Origin: Molossus alvarezi
Taxonomy: Eukaryota; Chordata; Mammalia; Chiroptera; Molossidae
Assembly (NCBI GenBank): GCA_037176705.1
Contig: CM073891.1
Location: forward strand, 52,888,571-52,952,570
Reading direction: 5' to 3'
Length of the DNA stretch: 64,000 bases
Below are positions 11,019 to 21,510 of the stretch, piece after piece. The notes beneath the pieces were generated by a model. It was not told the origin of the DNA. It saw nothing but the letters and a program-made list of their open reading frames with translations, and did no database searches. The translations under genes and the position numbers were made by a program. Positions within the stretch are counted from its first letter, which is position 1, and each line of letters opens with the position of its first letter.

Positions 11019-11885
11019 ATAGTGAAACAAAGAAACAAATCACAAATAAAAGAACAACAGAATTCTACAGAAGATGAGAAAAATGGAATGGAATTAAACA
11101 AGTTTCCAGAGGCAGAATTCAGAGTAATGATTGTGAGAAAGATTGACAACATGAGTAAAGACACAGAAACAATGAAAATCAAGCAATAGAAAATGAAAAA
11201 CCATCAAGCAGAAATGAAAAATCACATAGAAAAAATAAAGAACACATTGGAAGGAATAATCACCAGATAAGAGAAAGTTGGGGATTTGATTGGTGAATTA
11301 GAAGAGAGGGTAGAAAAAAAAATCACCAAATCAGATAATCAAAAAGGAAAAAACAGGAAGACAGCTTAAGATAACTGGAGGATAACATGACACGTAACAA
11401 AATCAACATCATAGAAGTTCCAGAAGAAGAAGAAAATGAACAAGAGTTAGAAAATATATTTGAAGATATAGTAACAGAAAACTTTGCAAACTTGGTGAAG
11501 GTATACAAGGTCAAGAAGAACAGAAAGCCCAAAGGAAGAAGAACCAAAAGAGGCCCACACTAACACACATAATTAAAATTCCAAAAAAGAGAGAAAAGAG
11601 AATCCTAGGGGAATAAGGGATAAGCAACAGGTTACCTACAAAGGAACCCCCATAAGGCTATGAGCTGACTTCCCAACAGAAACACTACAGGTAAGAAGAG
11701 ATGGCATGAAGTAATCAAAGTAATAAAAAAATCTAGGATCTGAATCCAAGACTACTTAACCAGCTAGGTTATCATTTAAAATAGAAGGTGAAATAAAGAG
11801 CTACCCAGACAAAATAAAAAAAAGGTTAAGGCAATATATTAGCACCAAACCAGCACTGCAAGAAGTGTTAAAAGGGCTGCTATAA
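11019..11885 (+). pseudogene. L1-alpha ORF1 pseudogene
   Basis: Aligned by eye to the ORF1s at 13815 and 44352. The expected start ATG reads ATA at 11019, and the stop TAA lies at 11883-11885 after KGLL-like codons. ORF1p is a trimeric RNA-binding protein with a coiled coil, an RRM and a C-terminal domain. Coiled-coil heptads and the RRM/CTD region (ISADF-like) can be traced, but stops and indels break the frame. Inactive. Confidence 0.75.
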
Positions 11886-11930
11886 TAAGCAGAAGAAAAA
11901 GAGAGAGAAAGATAACCACAGTAAACAAAA

Positions 11931-12008
11931 ATAGCATTAAATAATTACATATCAATAATAATTGTAAATGTAAATAGATTAGAGGAACCAATCAAAAGAC
12001 ACAGAGTA
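11931..12008 (+). pseudogene. L1-alpha ORF2 first codons, cut by L1-beta
   Basis: Reading from 11931 gives IALNNYISIIIVNVNRL, then EPIKRHRV. This matches the L1 endonuclease N-terminus, with the start ATG changed to ATA. The Asn of the NVN motif is kept. The frame ends at the L1-beta insertion and continues at 21496. Confidence 0.75.
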
Positions 12009-13814
12009 AATTCATTATGGAAGAAGATGGCAGTGGGTAAGACCTGAGGGAGGGTGAGTGTGTGAGAGAGTGAGTGAGTATGTGAGAGAGTGTGAGTGGA
12101 CGTGAAGGTAGACAACCAAACCCGAGGAGAGCATAGCCCCAGAGCAGAAAGATCCTGTGCTGTGGATGAGAGTAGCTGGCTACCTCGGTGAGCAGATTTT
12201 CAGGGCACTTCTCCCTGTACCATGGTGAGGAACCACCATGTTGGAAGATCCTGGGTCTTCCCTGGGAGGAGGCAGTGGGAGCAGCTGGGGCCCAGCACCG
12301 CAAGCGCACCAGTGGACCTGGCACCATTGGACCAGATGACACTCTATGTAATACAGACCTGTGCACAGTAGTGGAGCTCCCAAGACTCCTGTCATGGAAG
12401 CTATGGACAGCCGGGAGCACAGCACCATCCCCCATAGTAGCAGCTCAATCAGAGTCAAGATATACCCCCAGCAACAGAGGCTGGGGAGCAGACATCCATC
12501 CCCAGGCAACAGAAGCACAGACCAGCAGCTGAGACCCATCCCCCAAAACTACAACAAAAGTTGAGCAGGAGTTGAGCCCCATGGGGCAGCAGCACTCCCC
12601 AGTCTCCCGAGGCAGGACCTGGGGTGCCACAGAGGCCTGTGCAGTTCAGTAGCTCACACGAGCAGTAGGAAGCTGGAGCCTGAGAGAGACTGGTGCCATC
12701 CAGCTGCCCACCTGCAGGAACTGCAGGGTGCGGGGCACCTAGAGGCCTGTGCGACCCAGCAGGGATTGTGCAATCCAGTTACACAAGAGACCTGTGGGGT
12801 GCTGAAGCACCAGAGAGGCGTGTGTGACACAGCAGAGACTGTGCAATCCAGTTACCCACAGGACCTATAGGGTGCTGAAGCACCAGAGAGGCCTATGCTA
12901 CCCAGCAGCCCAAAACATAGGTATAGAGCAGGTCCCCAAAGGGACTGTGTGATCTAGTCACCTGCAGGACTTGCAGGGTACTGAGGCACCAGAGAGGCCT
13001 GTGCAACCCAGCTGCACACAAGATAGGCTTAGAGGATGTGAAAATGGAGGTAGAGTGAATAGAAGCTACACCAACGATCCCCTAGGACCAAATGGCAATT
13101 AGAACTAAAATAAAGACAAATCCTCAGAAAAAAAGCAACAGAAAAGCAGGAAGACAGTACCATATAACCAGGGACAGTGGTAGGATCTGCAGAAGTGCAA
13201 GAGGGTGGTGGGCTGAGAGCTATACTGTGAGCAGTACCCTTGGGGAATAAAAACCTAGCCCACTCCACAGGGCAGAGAGCCAGGACAGAGCACTAAAATA
13301 GCCACAGCCTCTCACCTGGGGGCTACCACAGAGGGAGGGCAAACTCGGCTGGATCTCTGTGGAGACACCCAGGATTTGGAGGGCACTCAGAGTTTTAGCT
13401 GAGTTGCAGTGAAAAAGGACGGTGGACAGTGTGCTCCTTCCCAGAGCTGTGGGGAAAAGCAGCAGCCACCACCCCTCGAAGATTCAGCCTTTCCCAGGTG
13501 AGAAAAAGAAGTGCAAATTGAGGCTCATTAAAAACCAGCATCTAACCCACCATCTGGAAATCCACTTATGCAGAACACCAGGACTATATTCTAAGGCACT
13601 GAGAAACTGAGACTGCTAGCCACAAGGAAAAACTAGAGGATAAATGAACATTTCTTGGGCTTGCAAATCTACCCAGGAAAGTAAGACTTGACAGTGGTGT
13701 TTAACATGGACCCACCCAGGCTCATCCAAACACAGTAGAGGAAGCCACAAACAGCAGAACACAAACACAAACAGGGATATTTGGCAGGTAGAAAAACCTA
13801 CTGAAGTAGTCAAA
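12009..13814 (+). promoter_or_regulatory. L1-beta 5'UTR / internal promoter
   Basis: L1 transcription starts from an internal Pol II promoter in the 5'UTR. The first part has GTGAGAGAGTGA-rich sequence (12045-12105) and GC-rich DNA to 12620. Tandem units containing CACCAGAGAGGCCTGTG follow, then the common block from about 13030. Promoter function is inferred from position. Confidence 0.6.
12629..13030 (+). repeat. Tandem repeat in L1-beta 5'UTR (73 and about 108 bp units)
   Basis: The motif AGAGGC(C/G)T recurs at 12631, 12741, 12814, 12887 and 12993, giving spacings of 110, 73, 73 and 106. Companion motifs GTGCAATCCAGTTAC and GGGTGCTGAAGCACC repeat in step. It differs in sequence from the array in L1-gamma. 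Confidence 0.85.
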
Positions 13815-14701
13815 ATGATGAAACAAAAAAACAAATCCCAAATGAAAGAACAAGAGAATTCTATCAAAGAGAAGAAAAATTAAATGCAGCTAAGCAAATT
13901 ATCAGAGGTAGAGTTCAGAGCCATGATCTTGAGGAAGCTCAACAGCATGAGTAAGCACATCAACACCATGAGTAAAGATATAGAAATATTAAAAACCAAC
14001 CAAGTGGAAATAAAGAATGACATAGTAAAAATAAAGAACACATTGGAAGGACTGACCAGCAGAGTAGAGGAAGCTGAGGACCGGATCAGTGAATTAGAAG
14101 ACAGGACAGAAAAAAATCAACTGATCAGAAAACCAAAAGGAAAAAACAATTAAAAAACAGGAAGACAGCCTAAGAGAAATGTGGGACAACTGGAAATGTA
14201 ATGACATTTGCATCATAGGAGTCCCCGAAGAGGAAGAAAATGGGCAAGGGTTAGAGAATATATTAGAACTAATAGTGACAGAAAACTTTCCTAACGTGGT
14301 GAAGAAAGAACGCATTTAAGTTCAAGAAGTACAGAGAGCCACAAGTAAGAGGAATCCAAATAGGCCCACACCAAGACGCATAGTAATTAAAATGCCAAAA
14401 ACTAAAGAGAAACATAGAATCCTAAAGGCAACAAGAGATAAGCAAAAGGATACCTATAAAGGACACCCCATAAGGCTCTCAGCTGACTTCTCAACAGAAA
14501 CACTAAAGACGAGAAGAGAGCGGCATGAAGTAATCAAGGTCATGCAAAACAAGTTTCTGAATCCAAAACTATTCTATCCAGCAAGGCTATCATTCAAAAT
14601 AGAAGGTCAAATAAAGAGCATTTCTGACACACAAAAAAAGGCTCATGGAATATATTAACACCAAACCAGCACGGCAAGATATGCTAAAAGGACTGCTGTA
14701 G
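13815..14701 (+). pseudogene. L1-beta ORF1 pseudogene
   Basis: ATG at 13815-13817 and TAG at 14699-14701 match the ends of the family ORF1. The 887-base length is not a multiple of three, so at least one net frameshift exists. Frame 13884-14153 gives the coiled coil (KLNSMSKHINTMSKDIE; LTSRVEEAEDRISELEDR). Frame 14392-14658 gives the C-terminal part (ILKATRDKQ; IRLSADFS; HEVIKVMQNK; FKIEGQIKS). The family product trimerises and coats L1 RNA; this copy cannot make it. Confidence 0.85.
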
Positions 14702-14746
14702 TTAGTAGAAGAAATAAGAAGAAAATTAGAACCACACTAAACAAAA

Positions 14747-14851
14747 ATGACAATAAGGAAGTACATATCAATTATCACCTTATCTGTGAATGGTTTGCAT
14801 GTTCCAATAAAAAGACACAGAGTAGCTGACAGGGTAAGAAAGCATGACTCA
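14747..14851 (+). pseudogene. L1-beta ORF2 N-terminus, cut by L1-gamma
   Basis: ATG at 14747 opens MTIRKYISIITLSVNGL, then IKRHRVADRVRKHDS, in frame to the break at 14851. It keeps the metal-site Asn of the VNG motif. After removal of the insertion the frame continues in phase at 17565. Confidence 0.85.
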
Positions 14852-15040
14852 CCCCTTCACTTTCAATCTATGTGAGTCTTTTGTTGTGAGGTGGGTCTCT
14901 TGTAAACAACATATAGATGAGTCATGTTTTCTTATCCAATCAGCTACTCTGTGTCTTTTTATGGGAGCATTCAGTCCATTTACATTTAAGGTGATTACTG
15001 ATATGTACTTATTTATTGCCATTTTTGTTTAGTGTGGTTC
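14852..15040 (-). pseudogene. L1-gamma ORF2 N-terminal stub
   Basis: On the minus strand the stub begins near 15033 with MAINKYIS-like codons and includes the ORF2 segment around RHRVADWIRKHD and the TKDSHRLKVK-like stretch near 14875. It ends at the junction. No RT is present. Confidence 0.75.
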
Positions 15041-15067
15041 TATTTTTCTTCCTATTTCTCCTGGTAA

Positions 15068-16002
15068 TTACAGCAGTCCTTTTAACATTTCTTGCAGCGC
15101 TGGTTTGGTGCTAGTGTATTCCCTTAGCATTTTTTTTTCTGGGAAGCTCTTTATTTGACCTTCTATTTTTAATGATAGCCTTGCTGGGTAGACTAGTCTT
15201 GGATTCAGATCCTTGTTTTTCATGACCTTGATTACTTCTTGCCATTCCCTTCTTGCCTGCAGTGTTTCTTGTGAGAAGTCAGCTGAGAGCCTTATGGGGT
15301 TTCCTTTGTAGCTAACCTGTTGCTTATCTCTTGCTGCTTTTAGGATTCTCTCTTTGTCTTTAATTTTTGGCAGTTTGATTACTATGTGTCTTGGTGTAGG
15401 CTTGTTTGGGTTCTTCTTACTTGGGGCTCTCTGTGCTTCTTGAACTTGAATGCCTCCTTCCTTCACCAAATTAGGGAAGTTTTCTGTCACTATTTCTTTG
15501 AATATATTCTCTAACCCTTGCTTATTTTCTTCTTCTTCAGGGACTCCTATGATGCGAATATTATTCCATTTCCAGTTGTCCCACAGTTCTCTTAAGTTGT
15601 CTTCCTGTTTTTAATCGTTTTTTCCTTTTGGTTTTCTGATTGGTTGATTTTTTCTAGCCTGTCTTCTAATTCACTGATCTGGTCCTCAGCTTCCCCTACT
15701 CTGCTTTTTAGGCCTTCCAATGTGTTTTTCATTTCTGATATGTCATTCTTCATTTCTTCCTGTTGGTTTTTAATTTCCATCTGGTTGATTTTCAACATTT
15801 CTATGTCTTTACTCATGGTGCTCATATTCTTACACATGCTGTTGAGCTTCCGCAACATCATGGCTCTGAATTTTAGTTCTGTTAACTTGCTTAACTGCAC
15901 CTCATTTATCTCATCTTCTGTAGAGGTCTCATGTTCTTTCATTTGGCTTTTGTTTCTGTTTTCACCATTTTGGCTATCACAGTGGGCTTTGGAGTCTGCC
16001 AA
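15068..16002 (-). pseudogene. L1-gamma ORF1, two frames
   Basis: Frame 16002-15592 gives a coiled coil (ELKFRAMMLRKLNSM; MSKDIEMLKINQMEIKNQ; LKSRVGEAEDQISELEDR). Frame 15490-15068 gives the RRM/C-terminal part (ILKAARDKQQVSYKGNPIRL; FKIEG-like LKIEGQIKSFPEKK) and ends in the family C-terminus ALQEMLKGLL. A frame break lies between 15592 and 15490. It is one of the better-kept ORF1s here; the C-terminal half is fully open. Confidence 0.85.
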
Positions 16003-16589
16003 ATTTACCCTGTGGGTGTTGGTGTTCTGATGTTTGTGGTTCCCTCTCCTGGGTTTGGATGAGCCAGGGAGGACCCACTTTAAAAACCACCTTCAAGTCT
16101 GAGCTTTTCTGGTTAGTGTTGCTAACCCAGGGAATGGTAGTTATCCTCTAGTTTTTTGTTGTTTTTTTTTTGCCTGGAGGCTATTAGTAGAGGTCACCTG
16201 AAGACCCTTGGTTTCTGAGTTGCCTGAAAAACTCCCTCAGGTGCTCAGTGTAAGAGGATTTCCCAAGGTTGTTAATGGGCCTCAAGTAGCATTTCAATGG
16301 CCACCAGGTGGGATTGAATCTCTGAGGGAGGGGCCTCTGCCTCGCCTCTCCCCAGGGCCCTGGGAAGGAGCAAAATGACCATAGTCCTGTGTGGCTGCAC
16401 TCAGCGAAAGCTCTTAGCACCCTCCAAAACCCTAGTGTCCCCACACAGTTCTAGTCCAGTCTGCCTTCCCTCTGCTGGAGCTCAAGGTGAGTGGCTGCTG
16501 CCAATTTAGCCTCTGTCTAGACTCTGCGTCGTGGAGCCGCATGGGATTTTTAACCCAAGAGCGCTGCTTACTGCGAAGGGCGGCCAAGG

Positions 16590-17330
16590 CTGTGGCACCA
16601 GCAGAGGGTTTTGCACTCAGCAGAATCCCCAGGACTGAGCCGCAGTAGTGGGATATTGCGGGGGGGGGGGGGCTGCAGCTTCCAGCAGAGTCCCCTGGTC
16701 CCCGCGAGTCTGTGCGGCACCAGTCGAGGGCTTAGCACGCCGAGCGTCCAGTTGAGTCCCCTGGTCGGAGACAGTCTATGCCAGCCCTTGCGGCACCAGC
16801 AGAGGGCTTAGCAGGTAGCAGGGTTCTCAGGAGTCAGGCAGGGTCACAGGGGAGGCTTTAGCAGCAACTTCCCGCAGCCGCCGCCCAGTTCCCTGGCCCC
16901 AGGGAGTGCATGCCCAGCCAAGGGCTTGGGAGGCAGCAGAGTTCACAGGACTGGGCAGGGTTGTAACAGAGGCTTTAGCAGCAACTTCCGCCGCCTGCCA
17001 CTGAGTTCCCTGGCCCGAGGGAGTTCTTGGATCACCAGCCAAAGGTTTGGGAGGCAGGAGAGTTCCCACAGGAGAGTTCGCAGGACTGGGGCAGGGTCAC
17101 AGCGGAGGCTTTAGCAGCAACTTCCTGCCACCACCGACCGCCTACGAGTTCCCTGGCCCCAACGAGTCCATGGGGCCCCAGCTGAGGGTTTGGGAGGCAG
17201 GAGAGTTCTTACAGGAGACTTTGCAGGACTGGGGTGGGGTGGCAGTGGAGGATTTAGTAGCAACTTCCCTCCATGGAGTTTCCCGTCCCTGCGCTGGCCG
17301 TGGAGGGTTTAGCAGCCACTTCCCGCTGCG
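16590..17330 (-). repeat. Tandem 5'UTR units in L1-gamma
   Basis: On the plus strand TTTAG(C/T)AGC(A/C)ACTTC recurs at 16857, 16974, 17110, 17253 and 17308. It is accompanied by GAGTTCCCTGGCCC and GGGAGGCAG(C/G)AGAGTT. Spacings are 117, 136, 143 and 55. A related set with GGCACCAGCAGAGGG lies at about 16596, 16708 and 16790. So roughly seven degenerate promoter units. Confidence 0.85.
16661..16672 (+). repeat. Poly-G run
   Basis: A run of about 12 G's lies inside the L1-gamma 5'UTR. It is a likely indel-prone or miscalled site. Confidence 0.9.
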
Positions 17331-17555
17331 GAATCCCCTGGTCCCCGCCCAGGCCTCTGTGGACCATGGGCTCCAGGCCACCTCTCGTGTCCTTGCAAGC
17401 CTACCAGGATTGAGTCGGTGACCCTGGTTAAGTGGTCCTCCAAGGTGTCTTTCGGTTGCCCCTTCCTGACGATTTGCCTTTATTTTCGTTGTGAATCCAG
17501 TTTGGTCCTGGGAGATGGTCTGTGTAGCTCCATTCACTCCGCCGCCATTTTTTCC

Positions 17556-20500
17556 CATGACTCACATATATGGTGTTTACAAGAGAACCAACACAAAACA
17601 AAAGACTCACATAGGTTGAAAGTGAAGGAATAGAAAAAAAATATTTCAAGCAAACAGAAAGCAAACAAAAGCTGGGGTAGCAATACTCATATCTGATAAA
17701 GTAGATTTCAAAATGAAGGCCATAACTAGAGACAAAGAAGGCCACTACATAATATTGAAAGGATCTGTCCAACAGGAAGATATAACCTTGGTAAACATAT
17801 ATGTACCCAATATAGGAGCACCAACATATATTAAATATATTTTGGAGGACTACAAAGGAGAAATCAACAGCAATACAATCATAGCAGGGGACTTCAATAT
17901 CCTGCTGACATCACTGGATAGATCATCTAGATGAAAAATTAACAAGAAAACACATACTCTAAAAGAAGGGCTAGATCAAATGGATTAAATGGATTTCTAC
18001 AGAGAATTACAGCCCAAAACTGCAGAATTCACATTTTTCTCAAGTTCACATTACATTCTCAAATATAGACCACATATTAGGGTACAAACTAAGTCTCTAC
18101 AAGTCCAAGAAGGTTTAAATTATATCAAGCATCTTCTCAGATCACAATGGCATGCAACTAGAAATCTACTGCAACAACAGCATGCAAAGACATTTGGAAA
18201 TATGGAGACTAAATAGCATGTTATTGAACAATGAATGGGTTACCATGGAAATCAAGGAAGAAATTAAAAACTTCCTGGAAACCAATAAAAATGAACACAC
18301 AACCACACAAAATCTATGGGATGCAGGGAAAGCAATGCTGAGAGGGAAGTTCATAGCACTACAGGCCTACCTGAAGAAGCAAGAAAAAAATTTAACAGAA
18401 TATCTAACCTCACAAATTAAAGAACTAGAAAGCACACAATAAGAAAACCCCAGAGCAAGTAGAAGGAAGGAAATAGTAAAGATCAGAGCAGAAATAAATG
18501 ACATGGAGACCAAAAAAAAAAAAAACAATTCAAAGGATCAATGAAACAAAGAGCTGGTTCTTTGAAAAGATAAACAAGATTGATGGACTCTTAGCTAGAC
18601 TCACCAAGAAACAAAGAGAGAGAACTCAAAAACACAAATTCAGAAATGAAAGAGGAGAAATAATAACTGATACCACAGAAATACAAAGGATTGTTAACAG
18701 ATATTATGAACAATAATATGGCAACAAATTCGACAATCTAAGCGAAATGGACCAATTTCTAGAAACATATAGTCTTCCAAAACTAAACTGGGAAGAGATA
18801 GAAAACTTGAACAGACCAATGACAACAAAAGAAATTGAAGATGTAATCGAGACTTTTCCAGGAAACAAAAGCCCAGGCCCGGAGGGCTTCACAGGGGAGT
18901 TTTACCAAACATTCAAAGAAGTAATACCCATTCTTTTCAAACAATTTCAAAAAATTTAAGAAGGAAGACCTCCAAACTCAGTGTAATTCTAATTCCAATA
19001 CCAGAAAAAGACACTACAAAGAAAGAAAACTACAGACCAATATTCCTGATGAACATAGATGCCAAAATCCTGAACAAAACACTAGCAAATCAAATCCAGT
19101 AATACATCAAAAAAATTATTCACCATGACCAAGTGGGATTCATTCCAGGGATGCAAGGCTGGTACAATATTCACAAATCAATAAATGTATTACAGCACAT
19201 AAACAAAATGAAAGGTAAAAATCATATGATCATATAAATAGATTCTGAAAAGGCATTCGACAAAATCCGGCACCCATTTCTGACTAAAACGGTCAGTAAT
19301 CTGGAAATTGAGGGCTTATATCTCAACATAATAAAGGCCATAAATGAAAGATGTACAGCCAAAATCATACTCAATGGGCAAAAATTAAAAGTATTTCCCT
19401 TAAGAACAGGAACAAGGCAAGGATGCGCACTTTCACCACTCTCATTTAAATAGTACTGGAAGTCTTAGCCACAGCAAACAGACAGGAAGAAAAAATAAAC
19501 AGGATCCAAATGGGAAAGGAGGCAGTGAAACTGTCATTATTTGCAGATGACCTGATATTATACATAGAAAATCCTAAAGACTCCATTAAAAATCTACTAG
19601 ACTTAATAAATGAATTTGGCAAAGTAGCAGGATACAAAATTAACGTCAAGAAATCGACAGCATTCTTATACACCAATAATGAACTCACAGAAAGAGAATC
19701 TAGAAAGACAATCCCATTTACCATTGCAGCAAAAAAAAATTAAGATACCTAGCAATAAACTTAACCAATAAATTAAAGGAGCTATTTGCAGAAAACTACA
19801 GGTCATTGAAAAAAGAAATGGAGGAAGATATAAGAAAGTGGAAACACATACCTTGTTCATGGATTGGAAGAATCATGAAAATGTCCATACTACCCAAAGC
19901 AATGTATAGATTCAATGCAATCCCCATCAAAATACCAACGACATACTTCACAGAACTAGAACAACTACTTCAAAAGTTCATATGGAACCAAGAAAGATCT
20001 CGAATAGCCACAGCAATCGTGAAAAAGAAGTACAAAGTAGGAGGGATCCCATTACCAGATTTCAGGTTTTACTACAAAGCCACTGTGATCAAAACAGCCT
20101 GGTACTGGCACAAGAAGAGGCAGGTAGACAAATGGAACTGAATAGAGAACCTAGACATGGACCCAAGGCAATAGGTTCAATTAATATTTGACAAAGGGGG
20201 CAAGAGCATACAGTGGAGTAAAGATAGCCTCTTTAATAAATGGTGTTGGGAAAATTGGACAGCTACATAAAAAAAAATAAAACTAGACCATCAACTTAAA
20301 CCATACAGACAAATAAAATCAAAATGGATAAAAGACTTATATGTGACTCATGAATCCATAATAATCCTAGAAGAAAATGTAGGCAACAAAATTTCAGACA
20401 TCATATGCAGCAGAATTTTCAGTGGTACATCACCTAAGGCAACAGAAACAAAGGAGAAAATGAACACATGGGACTACGTCAAACTCAAAAGCTTCTGCAC

Positions 20501-21259
20501 AGAAAAAGACACAAGCATCAAAATGGAAAGGCAACACATGGTATGGGAGAATATAATTGCCAATGATATATCAGAAAAGGCTTTAATTTCCAATATCTAT
20601 AGTGTGCTCATACAACTCAAGAAAAGGAAGACAAACAACCCAATTAAAAAATGGGCAGAGGAACTAAATAGACACCTCTCCAAACAGGACATACAAATGG
20701 CTAAGAGACATATGAAGAAATGCTTAACATCACCAATCATCAGATAGATGCAGATTAAAACAACAATGAGGTATCACCTCACACCTATCAGAATGGCCGC
20801 CATCAACAAATCATCAAACAACAAGTGTTGGCAAGGGTGTGGAGAAAAAGGGACTCTAGTACACTGCTGATGGGAATGCAGACTGGTGCAGCCACTATGA
20901 AAAACAAAATGGTGTTCTCAAAAAATTTAAAATTGAACTTTCATTTGACCCAGTGATCCCACTTCTAGTAATATACCTTAAGAAGCCTGAAACACCAATC
21001 AGAAAGAATATATGTAACCCCATGATCGTAGTAGCACTATTTACAATAGCTAAGGTCTGAAAACAGCCCAAATGTTTATCAGTAGACGAATGGATAAAAA
21101 AGCAGTGGTACATATACACAATGGAGTACTATGCACCTGTAAGAAAGAAAGCTCTCTTATCCTTTGTGATGACATCGAGGGATCTGGAAAGTATTATCCT
21201 AAGCAAAACAAACCAAGAAAGACAAGTACCATATGACCTCACTTATTTGTGGAATGTAA
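17556..21259 (+). pseudogene. L1-beta ORF2 pseudogene (endonuclease-RT)
   Basis: The family protein nicks target DNA and reverse transcribes L1 RNA. Here the endonuclease keeps the LQE Glu near 17590 and the AGDFN box (17713-17934 frame), then hits a stop at 17933. RT starts at [10 protein letters not shown] (18747). SPGPEGF and the catalytic FADD (19540-19551) are present. C-terminal frames run to 20747, and the stop is TAA at 21257-21259. At least ten frame breaks make it dead. It keeps most domains in order, and no large deletion is seen. Confidence 0.88.
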
Positions 21260-21495
21260 TGAACATAACAGTCTGAAGAATGGGGTAGTCCCAGAGATGT
21301 GGAAGTGAAGTACAGACCTCCAGAAGAGGGGTTTGGAGGGGAAGATAAACCACAGAACTTATATGCATGTATGCATGAACAATGGACATGGACAACAAAG
21401 CTGGGACAGTACTGGAAGGGTGGGGGAGGGGGGAATCAGTAGGGGGAAAAGGAGAAATATCTGTAACAAAACTAAATAAATTAATTATTTTTTAA
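17556..21495 (+). mobile_element. L1-beta, 3' part (rest of ORF2, 3'UTR)
   Basis: It resumes at the CATGACTCA repeat and runs through endonuclease, RT, C-terminus, and a G-rich 3'UTR (AAGGGTGGGGGAGGGGGG; GGGGAAAAGGAGAAA). It ends in an A-rich tail before the right target duplication at 21496-21510. The AGTCCCAGAGATGTGGAAG 3'UTR motif is shared with the L1 ending at 38.6 kb. Confidence 0.9.
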
Positions 21496-21510
21496 AAAAG
21501 ACATAGAGTA

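Larger units (their letters stand above)
10015..12008 (+). mobile_element. L1-alpha, 5' part (5'UTR, ORF1, ORF2 start)
   Basis: The element opens near 10015. It carries the 5'UTR motif ATGGCAGAGTGAATGGAAGC followed by CACAGACCATCTCCCAGGAC, shared with the other three L1 5' ends in the window. ORF1 and the first codons of ORF2 follow. At 12008 it breaks inside ORF2 at AAAAGACACAGAGTA and resumes at 21496 with AAAAGACATAGAGTA. Removing the inserted L1-beta, its 14 kb-scale footprint and two SINEs leaves about 5.6 kb, close to full length. Confidence 0.88.
12009..14851 (+). mobile_element. L1-beta, 5' part (long 5'UTR, ORF1, ORF2 start)
   Basis: It begins right after the left target duplication with ATTATGGAAGAAGATGGCAGTGG, an L1-type 5' start. 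A GC-richer tandem-repeat promoter runs to about 13030, then the shared 5'UTR motif, ORF1, and the ORF2 start at 14747. It breaks at 14851 inside the endonuclease frame, where L1-gamma was inserted, and resumes at 17556. Without L1-gamma it is about 6.8 kb, longer than L1-alpha because of the extra 1 kb at its 5' end. Confidence 0.88.
14852..17555 (-). mobile_element. L1-gamma: 5' fragment of an L1, minus, no 3' end
   Basis: Read on the minus strand from 17555 it holds a complete 5' start (GGAAAAAATGGCGGCGGAGTG), a repeat-rich 5'UTR, ORF1 and about 190 bases of ORF2. It stops in the endonuclease at 14852. The rest of ORF2, the 3'UTR and poly-A are missing. CATGACTCA lies on each side (14843-14851 and 17556-17564), a 9-bp target-duplication-like repeat. 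Canonical L1 insertion keeps the 3' end, so this copy arose by an unusual route or lost its 3' part. Confidence 0.85.
16030..17555 (-). promoter_or_regulatory. L1-gamma 5'UTR / internal promoter, minus
   Basis: The 1.5-kb GC-rich leader sits upstream of ORF1 on the minus strand. It starts with ATGGCGGCGGAGTGAATGG followed by the shared CACAGACCATCTCCCAGGACC motif. It has local CpG-rich stretches (16540-17340). It could act, or once acted, as a Pol II promoter directed leftwards; activity cannot be read from sequence. Confidence 0.6.

Noticed and set aside
11992..12630. Several overlapping 60-147 residue frames
   Set aside because: They lie in the GC-richer L1-beta 5'UTR, overlap on both strands, and lack domains.
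12629..17330. CRISPR-like array
   Set aside because: Units are 55-143 bp, degenerate, without alternating short repeats and unique spacers, and sit in L1 5'UTRs of a mammal.
16926..17558. Overlapping 62-138 residue frames
   Set aside because: They are made by tandem 5'UTR units of L1-gamma; long frames are expected in GC-rich repeats.
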